A stretch of 64,000 nucleotides of DNA, from NCBI GenBank assembly GCA_033964015.1, contig CM066924.1:9459077-9523076 (forward strand), given 5' to 3'. Both the position numbers and the translations under genes were made by a program. The stretch is from Scolanthus callimorphus (lineage: Eukaryota > Cnidaria > Anthozoa > Actiniaria > Edwardsiidae). Below are positions 13,101-28,100 of this stretch, one piece after another (the stretch's first letter is position 1; the number at the start of each line of letters is the position of its first letter). The notes under the pieces are model-generated. The model was not told where the DNA came from, did not search any database, and saw nothing but the letters and a program-made list of their open reading frames with translations.

Positions 13101-16100
13101 TCTGGTGCGCTCGTCCATCAAGACAATAATAGCTGTTTCTCCTGTAATCTGATCCCGTGGAATGCTCACTTCAACTTTCACCATAGACAGGGAATTAGCG
13201 ATTCGTGTCAAGGGTATTTCATTTACAGCCTGGTTCCCATATCCACTTTGTTCTTTGGACTTTAGGTTCTGATATTTAGTGCAATGTCCTCTTGAAACTG
13301 TCGAGCCCATTCTCGATAATAAAATACAAATACCTTTTGTATAGCGTAGTCGAATGTTCGCTTGCGAACCGTGCCAGTGTTTGTGACTTGTTCGTACAGC
13401 ACAAAGATTTATACCAATTCCGTATCCATGGATACCGTGTTCTAAACAAATATGTTTTGTGTGTGTGTGTGTTTACCGTGTGTTGCCATGACAATGCAAA
13501 ATATTTATTTCCTTACGTCACTTGTTTTCAAGTTGTCATGACACCAACCGACGTTATAAACATAATAATACACATTAGCGAGAATAAACAATATTTTACT
13601 TCATTCCTTTGCATTGCCATCATAGCTAACGGCCCACGGGTAAATCTCCAAATCAGTTTCCGCCGATAGTAAGTTTTACAAGGTGTTACCAATTTTTAAG
13701 CTACAGCAATTTTGACTCCTACTGTATTTGCGATGTATAGAAACGAGTTACTTACGAGTTACGAGTTACTTTGCGTTGTATAGGAACGGATCAAAATTAT
13801 TTCAAGCCATAGAAACGGATTACTTACGAGTTACGAGTTATTTGCGATGTATAGAAACGGTTACTTACGAGCTACGAGTTACTTTGCGATGTATAGAAAC
13901 GGGTTACTTACGAGTTACTTTGCGATGTATAGAAACAAGTTACTTACGAGTTACGAGTTACCTTGCGATGTATAGAAACGGGTTACTTACGAGTTACATA
14001 CTAGTTTGCGAAAGTACCTTACAGCAGAAACAAAGGCAACAAACGCGAACAAACGCACATGTGATAGACTATGACCTTCTCCAACATGCTTCTTCCATGA
14101 TTAAATTTGCCTTTTATCTCGCTAAATGTTGTTCAGACAGTAAATGTGATCAGGGGGATGATATGAGATGATTGCTTCCAAGAAGAATCTAGTTTGCGGT
14201 GGCTAAATCCTCCCCTTTGACTCAATAATAAACTGCACTGCCACGTCATGAAAAGAATTTTAAAATTCTGCATCGCCTTAAGAACAGGCAGCTCAACTTG
14301 TTGTAAATGTGTGACAAGGATGCGACATGATTGGTGACATTATAATCTGTTATCAGGTCAATCTGACTCAGTTCAACGTGAACAATGCTATGTATAAGAG
14401 TAAGGGATACAACAAGATAACCATAGACAATCAATCACTCGGAACATGACGTTTCCATGAGCTGGTCATAGCTTTGCTATGATTGCATAATGTTGCACCT
14501 ACTATAGCAAGCTGAATTAGTAATATATAGATTTAGCCATTGGCTAAAAGCGGAGCTCCTGGTTATAAAATCTTCTATGTGAATGGAAGGGATTCCCATG
14601 TGTACATGGTTTATATGGTTGCTTTAGAGTCTTCCCTTCACGAGATATTAATTTTTCAAGCGTGACCACTTCATTTCGTTCATCTGGTGGTCTAGACTAC
14701 ACTACCCAAGTTTGGTTGTTTTAGAGTCTTCCCTTCACGAGATGTTTATTTTTCAAGCATGGATGACGTCATCGATGACGTCATATCACGTGACCACTTC
14801 ATTTCGTTCATCTGGTGGTCTAGACTACACTACCCAAGTTTGGTTGTTTTAGAGTCTTCCCTTAACGAGATATTGATTTTTCAAGCATAGATGACGTCAT
14901 CGATTACGTCACATCACGTGACCACTTCATTTCGCTCATCTGGTGACCTAGACTACACTTCCCAAGTTTGGTTGTTTTAGAGTCTTCCTTTCATGAGATA
15001 TTAATTTTTGAAGCATAGATGACGTCGTCGATGACGTCATATCACGTGACCACTTCATTTCGCTCACCTGGTGACCTAGACTACACTACCAAAGTTTGGT
15101 TGTCTTAGAGTCTTCCCTTCACGAGATATTCATTTTTCAATCACTGATGACGTCATCGATGACGTCACATCACGTGTCCGGGTTACAGCACCCCCCTTGT
15201 GGCATAGACAAAATATCCCAAGTATGGTTGTCTTAGCGTGTTCCCTTGAGGAGATATAATTTTTTCTTTGCATACCACAGGGTTCCCATGTGTACACGGA
15301 CGACGGACGGACGCCGTACGCTATAGGTTTAATACCAGAAAAATAAAGAAAAAATCATATCTCCCGAAGGGTAGTTTCTATAGAAGCCAAACTTGGACAA
15401 ACTTTCAAAGACCATAAGAGGAACTCTATACCAAGGTCACATGCCCTTACGTCATCAATGACGTCATCAAAATGATCCATAATGCCCGTGACGTTCAAAA
15501 ATCAACTCGATAGTATACTATACGTTTTTTCCTTAGGTATGGTGCTCCGCTAAAAAGACACAAATTATTAATATCAATTAGTATAGTGACTAACACCGCC
15601 TGATATTGCTACGTGTTGCGCAGGGTACCAATTAGTATAGTGACACTAACACCGCCTGATATTGTAACGTGTTGCGCAGGGTGCCAACTAGTATAGTGAC
15701 ACTAACACCGCCTGATATTGTTACATGTTGCGCAGGGTGCCAATTAGTATAGTGACACTTACACCGCCTGATATTGTTACGTGTTGCGCAGGGTGCCAAC
15801 TAGTATAGTGACACTAACACCGCCTGATATTGTTACCTGTTGCGCAGGGTACCAATTAGTATAGTGACACTAACACCGCCTGATATTGTTACGTGTTGCG
15901 CAGGGTACCAATTAGTATAGTGACACTAACACCGCCTGATATTGTTACGTGTTGCGCAGGGTGCCAATTAGTATAGTGACACTAACACCGCCTGATATTG
16001 TTACGTGTTGCGCAGGGTGCCAACTAGTATAGTGACACTAACACCGCCTGATATTGTTACGTGTTGCGCAGGGTGCCAATTAGAATAGTGACACTAACAC

Positions 16101-19100
16101 CGCCTGATATTGTTACGTGTTGCGCAGGGTACCAATTAGTATAGTGACACTAACACCGCCTGATATTGTTACGTGTTGCGCAGGGTACCAATTAGTATAG
16201 TGACACTAACACCGCCTTATATTGTTACGTGTTGCACAGGGTACCAATTAGAATAGTGACACTAACACCGCCTGATATTGTTACGTGTTGCGCAGGGTAC
16301 CAATTAGTATAGTGACACTAACACCGCCTGATATTGTTACGTGTTGCGCAGGGTACCAATTAGTATAGTGACACTAACACCGCCTGATATTGTTACGTGT
16401 TGCGCAGGGTGCCAATTAGTATAGTGACACTAACACCGCCTGATATTGTTACGTGTTGCGCAGGGTGCCAATTAGTATAGTGACACTAACACCGCCTGAT
16501 ATTGTTACGTGTTGCGCAGGGTGCCAATTAGTATAGTGACACTAACACCGCCTGATATTGTTACGTGTTGCGCAGGGTACCAATTAGTATAGTGACACTA
16601 ACACCGCCTGATATTGTTACGTGTTGCGCAGGGTGCCAATTAGTATAGTGACACTAACACCGCCTGATATTGTTACGTGTTGCGCAGGGTGCCAATTAGT
16701 ATAGTGACACTAACACCGCCTGATATTGTTACGTGTTGCGCAGGGTGCCAACTAGTATAGTGACACTAACACCGCCTGATATTGTAACGTGTTGCGCAGG
16801 GTGCCAATTAGTATAGTGACACTTACACCGCCTGATATTGTTACGTGTTGCGCAGGGTGCCAACTAGTATAGTGACACTAACACCGCCTGATATTGTTAC
16901 CTGTTGCGCAGGGTACCAATTAGTATAGTGACACTAACACCGCCTGATATTGTTACGTGTTGCGCAGGGTACCAATTAGTATAGTGACACTAACACCGCC
17001 TGATATTGTTACATGTTGCGCAGGGTGCCAATTAGTATAGTGACACTAACACCGCCTGATATTGTTACGTGTTGCGCAGGGTGCCAACTAGTATAGTGAC
17101 ACTAACACCGCCTGATATTGTTACGTGTTGCGCAGGGTACCAATTAGTATAGTGACACTAACACCGCCTGATATTGTTACGTGTTGCGCAGGGTGCCAAT
17201 TAGTATAGTGACACTAACACCGCCTGATATTGTTACGTGTTGCGCAGGGTACCAATTAGAATAGTGACACTAACACCGCCTGATATTGTTACGTGTTGCG
17301 CAGGGTACCAATTAGTATAGTGACACTAACACCGCCTGATATTGTTACGTGTTGCGCAGGGTACCAATTAGTATAGTGACACTAACACCGCCTGATATTG
17401 TTACGTGTTGCGCAGGGTGCCAATTAGTATAGTGACACTAACACCGCCTGATATTGTTACGTGTTGCGCAGGGTACCAATTAGTATAGTGACACTAACAC
17501 CGCCTGATATTGTTACGTGTTGCGCAGGGTACCAATTAGAATAGTGACACTAACACCGCCTGATATTGTTACGTGTTGCGCAGGGTGCCAATTAGTATAG
17601 TGACACTAAAACCGCCTGATATTGTTACGTGTTGCGCAGGGTGCCAATTAGTATAGTGACACTAAAACCGCCTGATATTGTTACGTGTTGCGCAGGGTGC
17701 CAATTAGTATAGTGACACTAACACCGCCTGATATTGTTACGTGTTGCGCAGGGTGCCAATTAGTATAGTGACACTAACACCGCCTGATATTGTTACGTGT
17801 TGCGCAGGGTACCAATTAGTATAGTGACACTAACACCGCCTGATATTGTTACGTGTTGCGCAGGGTGCCAATTAGTGTAGTGACACTAACACCGCCTGAT
17901 ATTGTAACGTGTTGCGCAGGGTGCCAATTAGTATAGTGACACTAACACCGCCTGATATTGTTACGTGTTGCGCAGGGTACCAATTAGTATAGTGACACTA
18001 ACACCGCCTGATATTGTTACGTGTTGCGCAGGGTACCAATTAGTATAGTGACACTAACACCGCCTGATATTGTTACGTGTTGCGCAGGGTACCAATTAGT
18101 ATAGTGACACTAACACCGCCTGATATTGTTACATGTTGCGCAGGGTACCAATTAGTATAGTGACACTAACACCGCCTGATATTGTTACGTGTTGCGCAGG
18201 GTGCCAATTAGTATAGTGACACTAACACCGCCTGATATTGTTACGTGTTGCACAGGGTACCAATTAGTATAGTGACACTAACACCGCCTGATATTGTTAC
18301 GTGTTGCGCAGGGTACCAATTAGTATAGTGACACTAACACCGCCTGATATTGTTACGTGTTGCGCAGGGTACCAATTAGAATAGTGACACTAACACCGCC
18401 TGATATTGTTACGTGTTGCGCAGGGTGCCAATTAGTATAGTGACACTAACACCGCCTGATATTGTTACGTGTTGCACAGGGTACCAATTACAGTAACGTG
18501 ACGCTGGAGATTCAGTCCCAGTCTCCTCGTGAAGTGTTTGCGCTCATGAACAGAAGGCTGGTGACGAGGGCCGTTCTTGATTACGAGGCTATTCCTGTCT
18601 ACACCCTGGCGATAGTGGCGTACGATGGCGGCAACCCGTCACTACACACAACACTCACCTTCCGTGTTGACGTATGTAAATATCGCATTATTTCTTACGT
18701 TCTATATGGATACATTTGACTGATTTTTGCATGTAGTGAATTCGGTCACACACGTGTGTACTGGTCATCGACACCCCATGAACAGTATAGAGACATTGCA
18801 CACAGAAGCTAATTGATTAACATTGTGCTGTTAGGTTCTGGATAGAAATGACCGACCGACCTCGGTACGACTAGCGCCCAACAACGTACTTGAGAATGCC
18901 ACAATTGGGACTGTGATTGGTTCGCTCCTCGCACGTGACCAGGATAGAAAACAGACCCACACCTTCCAAGTCCTTGACCGAACAGGTATCAAGTAGTAGT
19001 ATTTACTAGTAAGTACCCGTGAAAAATTCACGAATTAAATTTTCCTTGAATGACGAAAATTATCGGATTGTCTGCCGTTGTGGAATGAACAGTTATACCG

Positions 19101-22100
19101 CTACGTTTAGAGAGATGTGCTCAAACAATTTGTAACTACGCCTGTTTACTTAATAATTAAAGTATTTGTTATCAGTTTATAGATAAGTGGCATACCGGTG
19201 TGAAATATTTGCACCGTAGCATACGATAGGAAAGACGTTTTAAATTAGATCTTTGAAAACAATGTTCCTTGTGAATGGAAATGAGGCAAATGCAGCCACA
19301 CAATAACCCCCTAAATATTTCCTAACAAAGGTGTTGAGGCATTGGTTTCACTGTGGTTTTGGCGCGAAAAGATCGCGCGTGTGTCGATCGATATGGTCGT
19401 ATTTTCGGTCAAGAAAGAAAAAGGCTGAGCTGTACCACTCGAACTTCAACAACTATTGGTTTTAGATGTAAATAATATCAAGAGAAGTCCCTCGTCTAGT
19501 GAATAGGAAGGTTTAGGAAGCGCCAGAAAGGTAAAGTAAAACTTTTTAGATTCTTGCTGTTTTCAATGGAAAGTTGCTTTGCACTGCTCATCATGTTGGA
19601 CTTTCTTAAAGACTTGTACAACTCGGTCAATTCGAATTCAAGTGTGTGTGATTTAAACAATCTAAGCTTATCAGTTAAACTTGGGAAAATCGCTTGAATT
19701 AGACCTTAGCTCAAGTAAAACCTTTTCCAACAAAAACATGCACACTGGAGAGATTTCCTTCCGCTCGGGTTTGTGAACTTCGTTTTTTCGGCTCGAACAT
19801 CTCCGTTTTTAGTATAGATTTTGAAGAGTTCATACATTTCCTCCTTCCGGTCGGGTTTGAGAGCTTCGTTTTTTCGGCTCGAACTTCTCTGTTTTTTAGT
19901 ATAGATTTCGAAATAAATAGGCTGTCAAAGGACTGTTGTTTGTGAACTGAGTGTTTGTTTATTTATAAATGGCGCGCCGGGACTTCGTGCAACGCGCCAA
20001 AACCTTTGAATGGGATATATTGTTCACTCTAAACTTTTTGGAAAAACGACTTTTGCCTGAACATTACTATGTTATTTGTGAGAGAATCGCGTAGGTTTGG
20101 ACGTATTTGTTGCTTTCGGCTGCGAGAAATCGTTTATTTTTTGGTTCCTGTGGAAGACTTAAAATGGCGCCTTTGCGAACTCGATCTTCTCGCTTACGAA
20201 AACGCTTGAATTAGATCTTCCGTGCACTTTATCGTTTTCGAATAAAATGTATCCTATAACACAGTTCCCCAAGTATGCAAGAAAATGACGTGGTTTTGAA
20301 GTTCCGTGTTGCAGCCGTTTTTCCAGGCTGCTGGGCTAACAGTTTGACCTTGACCCCCCCAACATCACGTATTATATATAAGACTAGCTGTTGCCCGTGA
20401 AAAATTCACGGAGTGTAAGGGGGAAATTTATTTTACTTAAAAGTGTTCTCTGTTTAAAAAAAAAAACGAAAAAAAAAATCACAATGGCCACATGGATGTG
20501 GGGAGGGGTTCATGATTTCCCCTTTCCATAAACTGCTGATTTACATTACTAATAACCTCCCATCAGCATGAGTACCCCGTCCCACCATGCCGAAATAAAT
20601 GAAGTGAGCCCAAAAGGATTTTTTTTTTTGCACTGGTCTCCCTGATTGGTGCGACAAAATCACGCGTGTGTGTCCGTCTCTCAAATCGGTCAAAGAACCC
20701 GCGAAAATCGAAAGCGCGATTTGACTTCGGAATTGTTTGCATGTTTATCATATCTCAGTCAGGGGAGAGAAGAAACAGGTCAAGTAAAAATGTTCTAAGG
20801 ACTAATAATTTTTTTTAGTTCATATTATATATATTTTTTCGGCTTTATCCCTCGCTTAAAAAATAGCTTGAATTAGAACTTAGGCGCCAAAGTGAATCTT
20901 TTCCAACAAAAACATGCCCACTGGAGGAATTTCCTCCTTCTCTTCGGGATTGTGTCCTTCGTTTTGCGATTGAGCCGTCAGGATTTATACTTAGAGATTA
21001 TTATTCATGACTTTCACGGACTTTGTTTTGTAAGTGTGTCACTTCGACTTAGGGGTGGACCATTAGAAATTGGGGGAGGGGGGGTGGCAATTCCCAAAAA
21101 AAATTCGAGCAAGGCCAATCCTTCCAACAAAAAAAATCTTGCAGAGATCCAAGCTAGTAAAAAACATGATATAAATTCCGAAAAAACATTCTTGCACAAC
21201 CTGATCCCCGAAAAAAAAATTCATGCGCAAAAAAATTGCCACCCCCCCCCCCCCAATTTCTAATGGTCCACCCCTTAATAGCATGACTTAGCGCGTGCTC
21301 CGAGGGAAGCAAGATAGTGTGTACGTTTGTTGAAACTTGAATGAAAATTTTTTTCAGCTCAAATCTTCAAGTTAGAATTATCCCTGCACATTCCTGTATA
21401 TAATCTGTAAGAGAACCATTTAGGTTTCAACGTCTTTGGTGCTTTCGGCTGCGCGAACCGAGTTCTTTTTTAGTTTCTGTGGGAGATTTTCAACATGGCG
21501 GCGATGGCGGCTTTGTCCCTCGCTTAAGAAATCGCTTGAATTAGAACTTAGCCCGAGGTGAATCTTTTCCAACAAAAACACGCCCATGGTCCAGATTTCC
21601 ACCTACCCTTCGGGTTTGCGAACTTCTTCATATGAAACAATCTCCAACCGAAAATTGTCGATTTTCAACACCTCACGGCCAAAACCATATTTGGAATCAT
21701 TTACCTTATAAGGAAGTCACAGGAGATCCTCTTTTGATAAGAATTTCGGCAAAAGTAGCAAGAAAACTGTGAAATTTTGAATGAAAACTTGCAGGAATCA
21801 CAGAGACTCGAGTTCACGATCTGTCCGCCATTGATTTTGGCTTGGTAACCACGCTAAAATAGCCCACAGCTAGCCCGCGCGACTCGTCCCAGTCCTCCCA
21901 AGTGCATTCGGCAAAAACGACAAATGATTCAATGATATGTTGGCGGCACAGCTTCAGGGCTGAGCGGAGCGAGTGTCGACACGATTTTCCTTACGGTATT
22001 AATATATAGATTACGGCTCGTTGGTTCGGTATGTGCTTAAAATTTCAGAAATGATATTGAGAGAATTATCCGTATTACGTTATGGTTTCGACATACTCTA

Positions 22101-25100
22101 CTTTTCCACACGCCTTTGTTTCCTGTAGTCGCCCCTCTATTAATATTGTGAGTATGTTTTCTTGTAGACCTGTTTACTGTAAAAGGTAGCGACTTGGTTC
22201 TCATTTCTCCTGTCAACTATGAGCAAGACTCCACCATTAATGTGACGGTTAATGCCACTGACAATGGAACACAACCGTTCTCTGTAGTGGTAAGTAAGCA
22301 CCTAAATATCAGTGATATGTTTCTACGCCATAGTATAGCTATGGCTGTGTTAGCCCGCGGCTTGTTGGCCAGCGGTCCCATGTCATTAACTTGTTCACGG
22401 TCTGGTCGCCATCATGGCCGCCACCTTCTAATGAAGTCTGCGGTGAGTCTAACTCGACTTTCTTCCTCTTTACCTCAATGGCGCTAAATGTCCTTGATAT
22501 CTAACATTCCCAAAGCATACACACAGAGGCGGGGCGGTAGAAAGGTTCTGTTGTGAAATTGTGAAATTGTAGGCCTCGAGACAGTACGAAAGGAATTTTG
22601 TGCTTACAGTAGTTACCAAGTTTTGGCTGCGAAAAGCCTAGAAGCAGATGTAGATGAAACCTTGGTTTTATGCTTTTCTTTTGATAACAGCCAATGTAAT
22701 TGGGGGCCAGGACTGAGATTCCACGTTCAGCTAGCGTGTGTGTGGGAGGGCTAGCTTGCATTACGAGATCGCGGAAACTGCGGGGTCTTTTTGTTTATGC
22801 AGACTGTTTGAGCTACTTTTCTTCGATACATTTCCTGAATCGTCGGGTTGAAAATTCTAAGCAAAGAAAGTCAGTCGTTTAATGGTAGGCTACATTGGTA
22901 ATTAATCTTGAAAATTACCTTCCAGGACACCGTGCTTGTGATAGTTATCGACTGTAATGACGTACCATCTGACGTCATTGTCACGCCGAAAGGTATTGTT
23001 GTACCTGAGAACAGCCCAGGGGGCACGCCGCTGGCAAATGTGACTGTAGTAGACGAAGACAGCGATCAAAGCCATACTTGTAAGTTGGTTGCTGGTCAGC
23101 GGTATTTTGGTATCCGGACGGTGTCAAGGTCACGTGGAGCCATATTTGTGAGAGACCAAGCCGGGTTGGACTATGAGACTATGACACGCCCAATTAATGG
23201 TATGGTCATCATATTCTCTAGATCTTGTAGCGCATCTAAAGGGGAGGGAGGGAGAAGACGACTATCACTCATGAAAAATCCGATGCCACGCACATGTACA
23301 TTAAGTGTGATTATTATATGGCAACGATAGTACGCGCGCTCTGATTGGCTAACGAGCGGGCGTAACTCTCCGTAATGCCCACGGGCATTATGGAAATTCT
23401 TAATGCCCGCTCGCAGTTCACGACTGACAAAAAATTATCTCCTTGAAATAACACAAATTCAAAAATTTTTTCAGCGAAATTCACAACAAGGAATACTTGA
23501 TACAGTATAACACAAATCTAACTTGTGACAAGAGGAAAATAAAGGCCTGAATATCAGAAATGACCTGTTTACAAAAGCAAAGCAGAGCCAAAAATTACTT
23601 TAGGAAATTCGAGTCTATCAGGAGAAAATGAGAACTGTGAAGGGAGTCAAAAGAGCAGCAAAAGGTAAAAGCTACATGTAAAGTCAAAATTTATTGGGAA
23701 TTCAAGAAACTTGAGAGCTAAAAATAATAACAGAAAGCGAGTTCAAACTTTGTGCTTACCGATAACTGATAGTGAAGTCGTTGATTTCCTTTCTCTCTCC
23801 ATCTCCTCGAGTTAAATTCATTCTTACTTGACGTTTGCTTTTGCACAAAAGCCGGCTAAAAAAACCATTGCAATTTTCTGGAGGATAGCTTGTAAAATAT
23901 CTTCTTCAGGTTTAACTCTTCTTCCGTATTTTTTAAAAGCCTTTTCCTAGTGCAACAGGAGCAATGTTTTCCCCAATGGTGCTAAAAAAAGTTGAGCCTT
24001 AAGCTCAACTTCCCGGTTGCTTGCCGTTTGAAACTTCTGTAACTTCCTCAAAAGTTTCTCACAAATGACTAAACAACATTATAAAATATCTGTAAAAGAA
24101 AGGATTCCGAAGTATTTGACATCCATAAGAGATTTAGAGCAAGTCTGGCGTGGTTTGCACACACGGGTTTGTTCCATCAGTTTGACTCAGAGAATGAAAA
24201 ACTCTGAATGAACTCGAGCGCGACGCGGGCGCGTGTCTGAGTTATTTCGGCGGGAAAATGAACGAGGCGATCGACTTCCGGTTCGTAAAATGTTTGTAGA
24301 AAAAGTGCCATATAATAAACAACTTACTAACCTCGACCGTTCGGGCATTACGTGAAATATCAAACCTCGGTTTTGGCGTATCAACCTCGCTATCGCTCGG
24401 TCGATACGCCAAAACCTCAGTTTGATATTTCACGTAATGCCCTCACTCTCGGTTAGTAAGTAGTTAATAATTAGTCGTGGCAGGGAAGTGTCGTGGTGAC
24501 TATTTAACTATTATTATTCATTGTACTCAGTAATCGTTTTCTGATTGGCTCAAAGTCTACGCACAATTCTGGCAGTTTGCAAGCGCCTGCAATATTTTCA
24601 GCGGGAACAGTTGTCTGTGGAGGTTATTGAACCGAGCCCGCGCTATTTTCAGTGGAAACAGTTGTCTATACAGGTTATTGGACCGATCCTGCAAGTTATT
24701 TCAGCGGTATTTTGTGTGAAATTACAAATGCGCGGCAAATGTTGTGTTTTGTGTCTTTAAATATTTTCTTTTCACGATGGCTGCTCGCTTTGCGACGTGT
24801 TCGATAACACGTTAATGTTCAGATAACAGAAACCTCGGCCTTGATATCGCCCCGTGTAAGGGCATCCGGCATCCGCGATTTTTTTGGCTTGGCATCCGGC
24901 ATCCATCGACTAGGCATCCAGCATCCAACGATAAGGCATCCAGCCACCAAGCGGAATCCAGCCTGAAGCGGCATCCATCGAATGCGTTGGGGACGTGTCA
25001 TTATTTAGAGGGCGGAGGGTCCAAATTGTTTTCAGCAACTCCTCTATCATTTGCATTTTTCTACTCAACTTCAATACATAATAAAAATTTCGGCGCATAA

Positions 25101-28100
25101 AGAAAAACATCCAATATACTCTTTCATTAACTTGTGCAACGAAGACACAACCTTCGCGCCGTTTATAAGAACAAGTGTATCTTGACGAGTAAAAAATAAA
25201 CTCTCCCAAAAACACCTTGCAGTGATAGGCCTGCCACGTGATAGGCCTGCAACTTCATTATACAGTCACTATTTTTCGTCATTTGGGGCGCGCAGTGCGT
25301 GCATGAAGAATATAACCTACAGGCTCATCAATAAACGCTTTCATCTAACCTATGTAGTTGAGGTAGCGTATTTCCTGGGCTGCTGAAAGGTTTTGTTTAC
25401 TATACACGAATAACGTAATGTTCATTTACCCGTTCTCCCTGAGGCTTCATAAAATGCGAAAGAAAATTATGCCCCATCTTTCTGTAAAATGTCTTCTACT
25501 AGGTGAAATAGGGGACGGGGGAGAGTCCTAATTGTTTTGTTATGTTTCCCCCCGCTAAATAATGAGACGTCCCTTAATCAAAGCTATAAGCTATCGCCAA
25601 CTCGTGGGTAATGAAGAGTGAAGAGGGCAGGGGAAGGCTCTCATATTGAATGGGTGTGGTTGCTCATTTAAAAAACACTGAAATTTCCCGGAAAAAATCC
25701 CGGGGGGAATGGGGGGGGGGGAACTTAAATATTTTTGGGGCTGGGGTGCTCGTCGTACCTTTTAGGGTTTAAAATTAGGCCTCCGGTGCCTTTTAGGAGT
25801 AAAATTTGAAAACTTTCAATTTTTTAAAGATAGGTACCAGTTAGGGGCCCGTTCTAGCAAATCACGCTTGTCTGAAGCCTGAATTCAGACGTATTTTCGC
25901 TCTAATAAAATACAAGAGAAAATTACGAGGCAAAAATCGTTTTGTTGGTACCTTTTGAGGGTAAAATCGAAGTTCCCGACGAGCACCCCAGCCCCAAAAA
26001 TATGGGTACTCCCCCCCCCCCCCCCCCCCCCCCCGGGAAAAAAATAACATTCTGTCTGTGGAAACGGAAGGGTATAAGCCAGTTCCAACGTTTAAATTTT
26101 GAATCCAGCAGAGTTAAAAATTAATTATTGCTGAATATTAAAATCGGGCGTTTTCAATCCACAGTGTAAATGTATGAGCTAATTGGAGCTTCTGCCCCCA
26201 ACTTTTGGCGCGATTTTGAAAGCTGGATTTTTCCTTGAAAGTGAAAAAAACCGGCCTCAAAGTATTTCAATATTGTTCTCGAGAACATCATTTTTTTTAT
26301 CTAAAGGATTTTAAAAAAGAAAAAGAAGAAATGTGTTGACCTCAAGGTTGAACTCCGCGGACGTCCGGCACTAGAGGTCGAAGAATAGGACAATAACATG
26401 ACTTTTGCAACTATATGCCCGACAAAAGTCATGATATTATCACTACACAAGGCCAAATATACAAGTATGATAGTGTTCGTCCAACCGAATTGAATACTGT
26501 AAGCTTTAAGATATCGTTCACAATTATTTCGCCCGTTGAGATTACAAACTTAGGTTAATACATGAAACAAAAAGAATCACAACTTTTAAAAGCACATAAA
26601 AATCTACTCTGCTAGCAGGGTAATAAGAATGCCAAAAGGCAATACAAATGAAAACATGGCAAATGTTTTTAACTGTTTTTTTGTAGGCTTACTTACTTCT
26701 AGTCAGCTCTCGCCATCCCTCCCGTCCTCGACCCGCGAAACGAAAGCACACCAAAAATCAGATAAGAAATTCAACCAATATCTCCGGAGCCCTCCATTTT
26801 TCGTCGGTGTTCTGTCCGTGGCTGTCGAATTAAGTACTGTTTCCCAGACTGATAGCGAGTTTATGTTTCGGTTCCACAATATTTTCTTTTTCTAGTAAAC
26901 AACTTGTTCGCCTTCGCTTCGAACATGAGACTAAAGCTTGTTGTTGTTGAGGTTTCGGCTCACCGGTGTGATTTGGCGATGAATCGCTGCTTAATTCCTG
27001 TCAGAGTACTCGGCGTCAAGGCTTTCCTTTCTCTGTTTTAACTTCGGCGTAGAATTTCCGTAGAATTTCACTTATGACTTGTCTTGTTTTACGATGGTAA
27101 AATCGACAACAACGTTTCGCTTGTGCCTGTGGCATCATTTCCCAAATTCCTTATTCCCCACTCGGTCGCTTTCTTTGTGTTTTTTGCTTGTTCATTTAGC
27201 TAACTGATCAACGTTCAAGTCTGAGTGTTGGCTACTGAGAGTGAAATACGGGGTTTCTTCCAATTCCATGGCGATAAAGAAACGAGAGAAAGTTAGAAAA
27301 ACTCGCCGAAAATTTTTCACCGAGTGAATTCCCGCTACAAACTAGCACTAAAATGGTATCCGCGTGATCTGATTGGTCTAGCGTGGCAGCAGAGCGGAAA
27401 ATTTTTCACCGAGTGAATTCCCGCTACAAACTCGCACTAAATGGTATCCGCGTGGTATCCGCGTGATCTGATACGGGGTTTCTTCCAATTCCATGGCGAT
27501 AAAGAAACGAGAGAAAGTTAGAAAAACTCGCTGAAAATTTTTCACCGAGTGAATTCCCGCTACAAACTAGCACTAAAATGGTATCCGCGTGATCTGATTG
27601 GTCTAGCGTGGCAGCAGAGCGCCACCACGGGAAATCAGAATGAGGGCCGTTTGACCCTGGGACGTTTGACACTTATAATCAGTTTTTCCTGAGTTATTAC
27701 GTCACGAAGTCCCCGTGGCGCAGTTGGTAAGCGCGTGACTCGGGCAATCTTTTACACTCGTTTTCAGTCACACGTGCACCCTGGGCTTTTCGTTTCCGAT
27801 TCGCGACTGGTGTTTGGTGGACGTCAATCAAGACTTTCGACCTAGCCACGGGCCAACGGGCTAGCAAAATATGACCAACCGAGCATTAATCAACCTAAAA
27901 AGCGTGGTCGGCAATATTTTGCTAGTCCGTTGGCCCGTGGCTAGGTCGAAAGTCTTGATTGACGTCCACCAAACACCAGTCGCGACCCGGAAACGAAAAG
28001 CCCAGGGTGCACGTGTGACTGAAAACGAGTGTAAAGTTAAGCACGATCCGGCAAGGTTAGTATTTGGATTGGTGACCGACGGCAAAGTGGATGGGGACGG

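Larger units (their letters stand above)
12356..18479 (+). other. Cadherin intron 13, 6.1 kb
   Basis: Holds a 44-base minisatellite, a CRE-rich foldback element and a 56-base minisatellite ending at the acceptor. 12,370-13,730 has no recognisable gene. Confidence 0.8.

Noticed and set aside
15577..18479. Possible centromeric or satellite DNA
   Set aside because: Single intronic array whose unit derives from a splice junction; no evidence of wider satellite.
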